A stretch of DNA of 5,078 bases from Actinobacteria bacterium ATB1 (lineage in GTDB: Bacteria; Actinomycetota; Acidimicrobiia; UBA2766): positions 1 through 5,078 of the forward strand of contig QWHP01000242.1 of NCBI GenBank assembly GCA_021404985.1, in the 5' to 3' direction. The translations under genes and the position numbers were made by a program. Of the stretch, positions 1-5,078 are shown piece by piece. The notes under the pieces are model-generated. The model worked only from the letters and a program-made list of their open reading frames with translations, was not told the origin of the DNA and searched no databases. Position 1 is the first letter of the stretch, and each line of letters opens with the position of its first letter.

Positions 1-2
1 AC

Positions 3-1844
3 CCCGCACGCGGCCCGGTTCCTGCCGACCGCGCCAACCTCCAGTGCGGCTACTCACCAGCGCTGGCAGGCTCGGTCGAGGTGACGTTGCTCGACGGCAC
101 GAGCGTCGAGGTGAGCCCGCTGTTCGTCCGCCTGCGCGACCATCTCCAGCAGTACACGCCGGAGAGCACACACGAGACGACCGGTGTGCACCCCGACACG
201 GTCCGCAAGATCGCCCGCATGATCGCATCCGGCCGGACGGTCCTGGCGATCGGCGGTTCGGCCTCGAAGATCTACCACGCCGACCTCTTCCAGCGTGCCG
301 CGCTCCTCCTGCTGGCCCTGACGGGCAACTGGGGTCGCAAGGGGTCGGGCACGCACTGGTGGAACGTGACGCACGCCGAGGGGATGATGATCTCGGCCTC
401 CAAGGGCAAGGCCGGACCCGAGGGCACCGAGGCGGTGCTGGGCGTCCTCGAATCGGCAGAGGCTGCCCTCAAGGCTCTCGACCCCAGCCTGAACGACGAG
501 CTCACCGCGTTCGAGATCTTCAGGGCGACAGGGGCCGGGCGCCAGACGGTCCCCCCCTTCTTCTTCTGGTACTGGCACTGCGGCTACAGGGAGCGCTGGA
601 ACAACAAGTCGTGGGGTGACACCACGATGCAACGCACGTTCGACGACTACGTCGACGAGGCGCTCGCGTTGGGATGGTGGGACGGCCTTCAGCGCCCGGG
701 TCCCGAGAAGGCGCCGCGCGTGCTCATCGAGTGCGGTGGGAACATCATGCGGCGCACCCGCGGCGGCAGGAGGGTGATGCTCGACCACCTCTGGCCGGGC
801 CTCGACCTGATCGTGACGATCGACTTCCGCATGTCGGTGACGGCCATGCACTCCGACATCGTGCTCCCGGCGGCACAGCACTACGAGAAGGTCGCGACAC
901 ACATGCCGTCGATGGAGCTCGTGCTCGGCGACCGTGTCGTCGCGCCCGCCGGCGAGGCACGCGCCGAGTGGGAGATGTTCACCGACCTCTGCCGGGCGAT
1001 GGAGCGCCGAGCTGCCGTTCGCGGTCTCACGCACCTCACCCGGCACGACGGCGTGCGGCGCAGGTATGACGAGCTCTGGAACGAATTCACCCTCGGCGGT
1101 GAGATCCTCACGACGGAGCAGCTCGTCGACGAGTCGATCCGGGACGCGGCCTACATGGGCACCCTCCCGCCCGACGCGACGCTCGCCCGGATCCGCGAGA
1201 CGGGCCGACTCGGCTTCACCCGGTGGGGACGCACCCCCTTCGCGCTGGGCGAGTCGGCCCCGTGGCCCGAGGACGGGCGCCTCTACACGGCGTTCACGAA
1301 CCACGTCGAGCGCGGAGACCCCTTCCCGACACTGACGCGCCGGGCGCAATTCCTGATCGAGCATCCCTGGTTCGTGGAGGCCGGCGAGGACCTCCCGGTC
1401 CACAAGGACCCTCCACCGATGGGTGGCCCGCGCCCCTACATGTTGACGACGGGACACAACCGGTGGTCGATACACGCCATGAACATGGCGAACCCGGTGC
1501 TCCTCGAGACACACCGCGGCGAACCACACGCTGTGATCAACCCGCTCGATGCGGAGCGCGAGGGGATCATCGACCACGGGCGCGTCGAGATCGTCAACGA
1601 CGCAGGCACGATGGTCGTGCGTGCCAAGCTGTCACCGACACAGAAGCCCGGAGGAGTCACGGTGTACGCCGGCTGGGACGGCTACATGTTCGAGGACTGG
1701 GCGTTGCCGAGCGACGTCGAGCCGGGCCTCGTGAAGCACCTCGGTCTCGCCGGGGGATACGGCCACCTCCGCTACGCCCCGCTTGAATGGCAACCGGTCC
1801 CCTGCGACCGTCCGATCACAGTGTCGTTGCGCCGGCTCGACTGA
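3..1844 (+). CDS. Molybdopterin oxidoreductase catalytic subunit, DMSO reductase family (type II-like), 5'-truncated by window
   Basis: The reading frame is open from the window edge to TGA at 1842-1844, giving 613 residues with no start of its own; an internal GTG at 81 is not needed. Type II alpha subunits are roughly 900-1000 residues, so about a third is missing upstream, including any Tat signal, the N-terminal Fe-S motif and the Mo-ligand Asp. Visible family hallmarks are an aromatic stretch near residues 186-205 (FFFWYWHCGY), CGGNIMRR near 244-251, DLIVTIDFRMS followed by HSDIVLPAA near 283-291, and EW after a PAGEA turn. The C-terminal molybdopterin-dinucleotide-binding domain covers about 479-613, from TTGHNRWSIH through NPLDAEREGI to GGYGHL. 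This C-terminal pattern resembles ethylbenzene and steroid C25 dehydrogenase alpha subunits, enzymes that hydroxylate substrates with water; selenate or chlorate reductases are related alternatives. No beta (Fe-S) or gamma (heme) subunit follows. Family is secure; substrate is unknown. Confidence 0.9.
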   Translation, partial: PARGPVPADRANLQCGYSPALAGSVEVTLLDGTSVEVSPLFVRLRDHLQQYTPESTHETTGVHPDTVRKIARMIASGRTVLAIGGSASKIYHADLFQRAALLLLALTGNWGRKGSGTHWWNVTHAEGMMISASKGKAGPEGTEAVLGVLESAEAALKALDPSLNDELTAFEIFRATGAGRQTVPPFFFWYWHCGYRERWNNKSWGDTTMQRTFDDYVDEALALGWWDGLQRPGPEKAPRVLIECGGNIMRRTRGGRRVMLDHLWPGLDLIVTIDFRMSVTAMHSDIVLPAAQHYEKVATHMPSMELVLGDRVVAPAGEARAEWEMFTDLCRAMERRAAVRGLTHLTRHDGVRRRYDELWNEFTLGGEILTTEQLVDESIRDAAYMGTLPPDATLARIRETGRLGFTRWGRTPFALGESAPWPEDGRLYTAFTNHVERGDPFPTLTRRAQFLIEHPWFVEAGEDLPVHKDPPPMGGPRPYMLTTGHNRWSIHAMNMANPVLLETHRGEPHAVINPLDAEREGIIDHGRVEIVNDAGTMVVRAKLSPTQKPGGVTVYAGWDGYMFEDWALPSDVEPGLVKHLGLAGGYGHLRYAPLEWQPVPCDRPITVSLRRLD

Positions 1845-1868
1845 CGCGAGAAGTCGAGGAGCCAAGAG

Positions 1869-1904
1869 TCAGGTGTTCGCGAGTTCAGGGCTCAGGGGTT
1901 CAGG
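1869..1904. repeat. Short cluster of four TCAGG repeats between genes
   Basis: TCAGG occurs at 1869-1873, 1885-1889, 1892-1896 and 1900-1904 in the 102-bp gap between the molybdoenzyme stop and the next (damaged) gene. The last three copies are spaced 7-8 bp apart. This could be a small protein-binding site cluster or a chance feature of a short spacer. I see no clear promoter or terminator hairpin in the rest of this gap. Confidence 0.3.
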
Positions 1905-1946
1905 CCACGCTCCCGGCCGCGGGCGGGGATACGGACGAGCAGCACC

Positions 1947-2703
1947 ATGTCACCCGACGAAGCCCACGTGAAAGGATTCGAGCTTGTGTCCAGACACTCG
2001 GCACTGTTCGCCGAGTACATCCGGTCTTCACCGCGGAGGACGTGAACCGTCCCGTGCCCGATTCGGTGTGGACGGTCGGCGAGACCGTGACCCACGTCCA
2101 GTCGGGGTACGAGCGCTACACACGGGAACCCGGCGGGCTCCGACCGCAGAAGCCGTTGCGGAGCAGAACTCGGCCGATGTCGAGCGGATCGGGGTTGACC
2201 CCGATGCTTCCGCGGCGTCGATCGAGTAGCAGGTCGAAGTACTCGCCACGGTGATCGAGCACGTGGAACCCGACCGGGTGTTCCCGTTCCCCGCCGGCCT
2301 CTAGATCACCCTTGCCGGTGGCTGGGGCAAGCTCCTCGGCAAGCTCCTTGCTCACGGCGACGACACCTCCCGTGCCACCGGAAGGAGCTTCGAGATCCCG
2401 TCAGAGGATCTCGAGATCATGTGGAGGTCCGCATCTCCGCTTCTCCGAGGCTGGATCTCCCCTGACGCGACGGATGCAGACGAGTCGTGGGACCTCATCT
2501 TCCTCTTCGGGACCATTCGCCTCGTCCTCGAGCCCGGCAACTTCAGCTCAGGGGGGTCCGGAGATGGCCGCGATGCGAGGCCGAACTACCGGCATTTCCT
2601 GATCGAGGACGCCGCTGCATGGACGCTCGTCTTCCCCCACCGGCGACGTTCGTCGAGTGACCCTGGGGTCGCCCTCCTGAAGTCACGGTTCCTCGGACTC
2701 TGA
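1947..2703 (+). pseudogene. Maleylpyruvate isomerase-like (MDMPI/DinB-fold) protein, broken by two frameshifts and two TAG stops
   Basis: The protein can be rebuilt over about 252 residues in three frames. ATG 1947 starts MSPDEAHVKGFELVSRHSALFAEYIR and stops at TGA 2043. The next frame from about 2027 continues FTAEDVNRPVPDSVWTVGE, THVQSGYERYTREPGG. The third frame from about 2140 gives APTAEAVAEQNSADVERIG and runs to TGA 2701-2703, crossing TAG codons at 2227 and 2302. Each shift fits one missing base, and 757+2 nt restores 253 codons. WTVGETVTHV and LLAHGDDTSRATGR match the MDMPI-type metal-binding fold, in which His and ExxxH residues bind the metal and mycothiol-dependent isomerase or transferase activity is known for some members. 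Here the Glu of ExxxH appears as Lys (GKLLAHG). The tail DAAAWTLVFPHRR resembles the usual C-terminal domain. Several lesions of different kinds argue for a pseudogene, though sequence error cannot be excluded. The start has only a weak GGACGAG upstream. Confidence 0.8.
2326..2349 (+). repeat. Tandem 12-bp near-identical repeat inside the MDMPI pseudogene
   Basis: GGCAAGCTCCTC at 2326-2337 is followed directly by GGCAAGCTCCTT at 2338-2349, encoding GKLL-GKLL. The second copy covers the position where this family normally carries the metal-ligand Glu (ExxxH), now Lys. It may be a small duplication or conversion, or two convergent substitutions in a naturally repetitive GxLLGxLL motif. Confidence 0.6.
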
Positions 2704-2705
2704 GA

Positions 2706-2722
2706 GCCGGGGAGTCCCCGGC
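2706..2722 (+). terminator. GC-rich hairpin 3 nt after the MDMPI pseudogene stop
   Basis: GCCGGGG (2706-2712), loop AGT, CCCCGGC (2716-2722) form a perfect 7-bp all-GC stem with a 3-nt loop, starting two bases after the TGA at 2701-2703. The position directly behind a stop codon fits a transcription terminator. There is no T-tract after it (AGATCGCC follows), which is common for actinobacterial terminators but weakens the call. Confidence 0.5.
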
Positions 2723-2775
2723 AGATCGCCACGTTCGTCGGTCCTCGACTGGCCGCGGACATTGGGGCATCCTTG

Positions 2776-3439
2776 GTGCCCATGCCGTCCGAGACCGGGT
2801 CCCCGGAGACCCGACGCGACAGTCCCGACCGCGTGAACGCCTTCACAGACGGCGTCTTCGCGATCATCATCACGATCTTGGTGCTCGAGATCGCCGTGCC
2901 CTCCAACCTCTCCGACGACTCCCTTCTCGACGCGCTCGAAGAGCTTCGCCCGACCCTGGTCGCCTGGATCATCAGCTTCGTGCTCACCGGCATGTACTGG
3001 GTGTCGCATCGGGACCTTTTCGGTCAGCTCAGAAGGGTCAACAGGGACGTCGTCTCGCTGAACCTGCTGTTCCTCTTGCCCGTCGCCCTTGATCCCCTTC
3101 GCGTCGTCGGTCCTCGGCGAGTATCCGGACGAGCCGGTGGCGCTTCAGGCCTACGGATTCGTCCTCATCCTCGCGAGCCTCACGAGGCTGCTCATGTACT
3201 GGTACGTCTGGCGCAGGCCGAAGCTTCTCTGGGACCCGCCGGAGCGCGGGGGCAGGCGTGTCGGCCTCCTCGCCGCTGCCTCGCCGATTTCCGTGTATGT
3301 CATCGCGATGGTGATCGCGCCCGCGTGGCCGACGGCGAGCCTCCTGCTCTACTTTGCGGTGCCATTCCTCTACATCCTGCTCATCACGCTGCTCAGGCAG
3401 CGACCCGAGACGCGGGACGACGCCGCCGACTACACCTGA
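2776..3439 (+). pseudogene. TMEM175/DUF1211 family potassium-channel-like membrane protein, split by a +1 frameshift
   Basis: The first part reads RVNAFTDGVFAIIITILVLE, the family's signature first helix (RxxxFSD, here with Thr for Ser). It continues through WIISFVLTGMYWVSHRDLF to NLLFLLPVA, then leaves frame. From about 3089 the next frame continues LIPFASSVLGEYPDEPVALQ and ends at TGA 3437-3439. Removing one C from the CCC at 3086-3088 restores a single frame of about 218-221 residues, normal for bacterial members. Six membrane helices are predictable: the signature helix, LVAWIISFVLTGMYW, VSLNLLFLLPVALIPF, YGFVLILASLTRLLMYW, VGLLAAASPISVYVIAMV and TASLLLYFAVPFLYILLI. Bacterial TMEM175 proteins assemble as tetrameric K+-permeable channels in the plasma membrane. 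Possible starts are TTG 2773, GTG 2776 and ATG 2782; GGGG at 2764-2767 suits GTG 2776. With only one homopolymer insertion, this may be an intact gene with a sequence error. Confidence 0.8.
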
Positions 3440-3542
3440 AGGGCGAGTCCTTCACGGTGACCGGGGTGCGATCGCCGAGCCAACCAGTGAGAGTGCCGAC
3501 AACAGGTCCGAGTCGCCGGATGCCTACGAACTCGGATGCGCA

Positions 3543-3888
3543 ATGGTCGAGGACGTCCATGTCGGGGTCGTGTCCGTCCTGCCAAAGGGTCTGAACACCT
3601 TCAACGACGTCATGGTCGAGACCCTCTTCGCCGGGGTGTGGCCCCGTGGCGTCCTCTCCGTGAGGGACCGTCAGCTGCTCCTCATGGGCGTGACAGCGGC
3701 GAACGGAGCCCTCGACACGTGGAAGGTCCAGGCCGAGGCAACCCTCGAGCAAAAGAGACCTGTCCGCCGACGAGCTCCGCGAGTGCCTCGGCATGCTGGC
3801 CTCGTACGCCAGATGCCCGAACGTCGCACCCCTGGTCGGTGCCATGGAGGAGATCAGCGGGGAGTGGTCGAGCGCGGACGTCGGGTAA
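3543..3888 (+). pseudogene. Carboxymuconolactone decarboxylase-like protein, +1 frameshift and uncertain start
   Basis: One frame reads GLNTFNDVMVETLFAGVWPR, then LSVRDRQLLLMGVTAANGAL and DTWKVQAEATLEQ. The next frame continues RDLSADELRECLGMLASYAR, then CPNVAPLVGAMEEISGEW, to TAA 3886-3888. Dropping one A from the AAAA at 3751-3754 joins them as ATLEQRDLSADEL, giving about 114 residues from ATG 3543. The order SxRDRxLLxxGVxAA, a helix with QAxAxL, then DELRExLxMLAxYAxxPxVxxL is the CMD helical fold. Homologous-looking sequence (SPDAYELGCAMVEDV) extends upstream of ATG 3543, but no ATG, GTG or TTG exists in that frame back to the preceding gene's stop, so the native start may be lost or shifted. 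I see no CxxC and no His in the QAEATL helix, so decarboxylase or AhpD-like activity is not supported. It follows the TMEM175 gene on the same strand after about 100 bp. Confidence 0.72.
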
Positions 3889-3944
3889 CGGAACACCGGA
3901 TCGTCTGCACGGTCGGGCGACCCGCTGCCGATGATCATGAGGTC

Positions 3945-4349
3945 TCACGTTTCCCCGTAGAACCTGAGCTCCACCACGTGTCCGTCGGGATCCCTGACGT
4001 AGAGGCTCTGGCCGAGTCCGCGTGCGCCGAAGAGCTCGCGGGGCGGGCCCAGTGCGTCGATCCCGTCCGAAGACGCCAATGCGGCGAGGTCGCAGGGCTC
4101 GATCACCAGGCAGACGTGATCGACGCTCGTGCCCGACGTCGAGACCTCTCCCGAGACCCCGAATCCCTCGGGCAGGAAGTCGATGATCGTTTCCTCGGAA
4201 ACACGGACCGACGGGAACGGGACCTCCCCCCTCCGCCACTCGTCGCCCCGGACCTCGCGCATGCCGAGGACCTCACGGTACCAAGCAAGCGAACGTTCGA
4301 CGTCGGAGACGACGAGCACCAGGTGATCGAATCCGATGACGCTGATCAT
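3945..4349 (-). CDS. VOC/glyoxalase-fold family protein
   Basis: This intact 134-residue protein has the usual single-subunit VOC length, with two beta-alpha-beta-beta-beta repeats. The first starts MISVIGFDHLVLVVSDVERS and has LAWYREVLGM as its helix. The second starts near residue 75 with SVDHVCLVIE and ends LYVRDPDGHVVELRFYG. Likely metal ligands are His9 (FDHL), an acidic residue in EETIIDF (about 52-57), His78 (VDHV) and Glu127 (VELR), the typical set for glyoxalase I, extradiol dioxygenases and thiol-transferase-type resistance proteins. The DPDGHxVEL ending is a family hallmark. Substrate cannot be read from sequence; a lyase, isomerase or dioxygenase role is possible. The start at 4349 is supported by AGGAGG (minus strand, 4355-4360), 5 nt away. 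It converges with the damaged CMD-like gene (56-bp gap) and diverges from the aminotransferase gene. No lesion is visible, in contrast to the three genes beside it. Confidence 0.88.
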   Translation of the reverse strand: MISVIGFDHLVLVVSDVERSLAWYREVLGMREVRGDEWRRGEVPFPSVRVSEETIIDFLPEGFGVSGEVSTSGTSVDHVCLVIEPCDLAALASSDGIDALGPPRELFGARGLGQSLYVRDPDGHVVELRFYGET

Positions 4350-4354
4350 CTCTG

Positions 4355-4360
4355 CCTCCT
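4355..4360 (-). promoter_or_regulatory. Strong Shine-Dalgarno site of the VOC gene
   Basis: On the minus strand AGGAGG lies 5 nt before the ATG at 4349-4347. This is the best ribosome binding site in the window and fixes the VOC start. Confidence 0.75.
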
Positions 4361-4375
4361 CGCCCCAACCGTTCT

Positions 4376-4387
4376 GGCCCGCGGGCC
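4376..4387. promoter_or_regulatory. Perfect 12-bp palindrome in the divergent intergenic region
   Basis: GGCCCGCGGGCC is a perfect inverted repeat in the 113-bp gap (4350-4462) between the divergent VOC and aminotransferase genes. It lies 27 bp upstream of the VOC start, so it could be an operator. In DNA this GC-rich a palindrome of this length can also arise by chance, and no second copy is seen. Confidence 0.3.
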
Positions 4388-4448
4388 GGGTGACAGAAGC
4401 CTACGGGGCCAGCGGGTTGCGCGTCCGGCGACGTTCCCCCTGCCCGGT

Positions 4449-4454
4449 TAGTCT
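4449..4454 (+). promoter_or_regulatory. Candidate -10 element for a leaderless aminotransferase transcript
   Basis: TAGTCT fits TANNNT, the actinobacterial -10 pattern, and ends 8 nt before the ATG at 4463, so transcription would start at or next to the start codon. The absence of any purine-rich Shine-Dalgarno sequence before this ATG (CTCCCGCCAC) is consistent. No good -35 hexamer is placed at 16-18 bp. Confidence 0.4.
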
Positions 4455-4462
4455 CCCGCCAC

Positions 4463-5078
4463 ATGAGTGCCGAAGTACCACTCACTCCGGAGACCTTCGT
4501 CGAGCGCTACGGCCGCTACTTCAACCGCAAGCGCATCGAGTCCATCCGGAACCTCGACTTCCTGTTCGTCGAGGGGAGCGCGCGGGGTCCGTTCTTCTGC
4601 GACAGCGAGGGCAAGCAGTACCTCGACATGTGGTGCATGGGCGGGACGTTCAGCCTCGGGCACGGGAACCCGGCGGTCGTCGCTGCCGCCGAGGCGGCGA
4701 TGAAGGAAGAGGATTTCGGCAGCCTGTTCTTCTTCAGTGAAGCCAAGGGCGAGCTTGCCCGCAAACTCGCCGAATGCACCCCCGGGCGGCTCGAGACAAC
4801 GCATCCGGTAGTGACAGGTGGCGAAGCCATCGATCTTGCGATCAAGATCGCGCGGGGGTCCACCAAGCGCACCGAGATCATCCACGCCGACCAGGCGTAC
4901 CACGGCTGCACAGGGTTCGCCCTCTCCATGATGGCAAAGGGCGACATGCGCGACTATGCCGAGCCCCTCGTGCCGGACTTCGCCGAGGTGCGCTATGGCG
5001 ACGCAGAGGACCTCGCAGCCAAGATCTCCGAGCGCACGGCGGCTGTGGTGCTCGAGCCCGTGCGGACCGATGCCGACA
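4463..5078 (+). CDS. Class III (fold type I) PLP-dependent aminotransferase, 3'-truncated by window
   Basis: ATG 4463 opens a frame that runs to the window end (205 codons); family members are about 400-470 residues, so the N-terminal half is present. Class III landmarks appear in order: a strand pair with DSEGKQYLDMW (47-57), LGHGNP (65-70), VVTGGEAIDLAIKIAR (116-131) in place of the usual SGxEAxxxAxKxAR that holds the cofactor phosphate, HADQAYHGCTG (141-151) whose Tyr-His-Gly stacks on PLP, and AAVVLEPV (193-200). The DEVxxG motif and the PLP lysine lie beyond the window. The family moves amino groups between amines or omega-amino acids and keto acids, or acts as aminomutase (glutamate-1-semialdehyde type). 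The C-terminal part needed to choose is missing. It is divergent from the VOC gene, lacks a Shine-Dalgarno sequence and may be leaderless. Confidence 0.88.
   Translation, partial: MSAEVPLTPETFVERYGRYFNRKRIESIRNLDFLFVEGSARGPFFCDSEGKQYLDMWCMGGTFSLGHGNPAVVAAAEAAMKEEDFGSLFFFSEAKGELARKLAECTPGRLETTHPVVTGGEAIDLAIKIARGSTKRTEIIHADQAYHGCTGFALSMMAKGDMRDYAEPLVPDFAEVRYGDAEDLAAKISERTAAVVLEPVRTDAD

Noticed and set aside
54..1577. 507-codon open frame on the minus strand across the molybdoenzyme gene
   Set aside because: It is antisense to a clearly homologous protein, its translation is rich in R, H, V, E and D with no recognisable fold, and long antisense frames are expected opposite GC-rich genes with strong third-position G/C.
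1909..1924. Hairpin CCCG-GCCG-CGGG before the MDMPI pseudogene
   Set aside because: Only a 4-bp stem in very GC-rich DNA, no T-tract, and not directly behind a stop codon.
3070..3100. Programmed ribosomal frameshifting in the TMEM175-like gene
   Set aside because: No slippery heptamer or stimulatory structure is visible, and the family has no known frameshifting. An insertion error or mutation is simpler.
3393..3938. 181-codon minus-strand open frame across the CMD-like gene
   Set aside because: No recognisable motif; it is antisense to the CMD-like homology and to the TMEM175 C-terminus.
3889..3944. Possible bidirectional terminator between the convergent CMD-like and VOC genes
   Set aside because: The best stem is only 4 bp (CGGG-CGA-CCCG near 3913-3923) with no T-tract on either side; too weak to call.
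3354..4451. 365-codon plus-strand open frame
   Set aside because: It is real only over about 3543-3755 (CMD-like part). Before that it is an off-frame read of the TMEM175 gene, and after about 3945 it is antisense to the VOC gene.

Overview
The window is GC-rich throughout, with strong third-position G/C in the coding frames. It carries a mycothiol-associated (MDMPI/DinB-fold) protein family that is typical of Actinobacteria. I infer a free-living, probably uncultured actinobacterium (Acidimicrobiia-like would fit), but no rRNA or marker gene is present to settle this.

Layout. (1) Positions 3-1844 (+) hold the C-terminal two thirds of a large molybdopterin oxidoreductase of the DMSO reductase family, most like the type II group (ethylbenzene / steroid C25 dehydrogenase catalytic subunits). 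Its N-terminus lies upstream of the window. (2) Positions 1947-3888 (+) hold three consecutive genes that are each recognisable over full or nearly full length but interrupted. They are a maleylpyruvate-isomerase-like (MDMPI/DinB-fold) protein with two single-base frameshifts and two in-frame TAG codons, a TMEM175/DUF1211 potassium-channel-like membrane protein with one +1 frameshift, and a carboxymuconolactone-decarboxylase-like protein with one +1 frameshift and no convincing start codon. A perfect 7-bp GC hairpin sits directly after the first of these. (3) Positions 3945-4349 (-) hold an intact VOC/glyoxalase-fold protein with a strong Shine-Dalgarno sequence. (4) Positions 4463-5078 (+) hold the N-terminal half of a class III PLP aminotransferase, divergent from the VOC gene and possibly leaderless. 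It runs off the window end.

The genes do not form an obvious single pathway. The molybdoenzyme suggests anaerobic or oxygen-independent hydroxylation of a hydrocarbon or steroid, or oxyanion reduction. The MDMPI, CMD and VOC families are common accessory genes around actinobacterial catabolic clusters. The clearest signal beyond ordinary annotation is the run of three damaged genes between intact flanks. This is either a decaying gene tract or a locally error-rich stretch of assembly. The two nonsense codons and the loss of a likely metal-ligand Glu in the MDMPI gene favour real decay there, while the two single-base insertions in short homopolymers of the other genes could be sequencing errors. 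I see no convincing new biological system, and no RNA gene, CRISPR array or insertion sequence.
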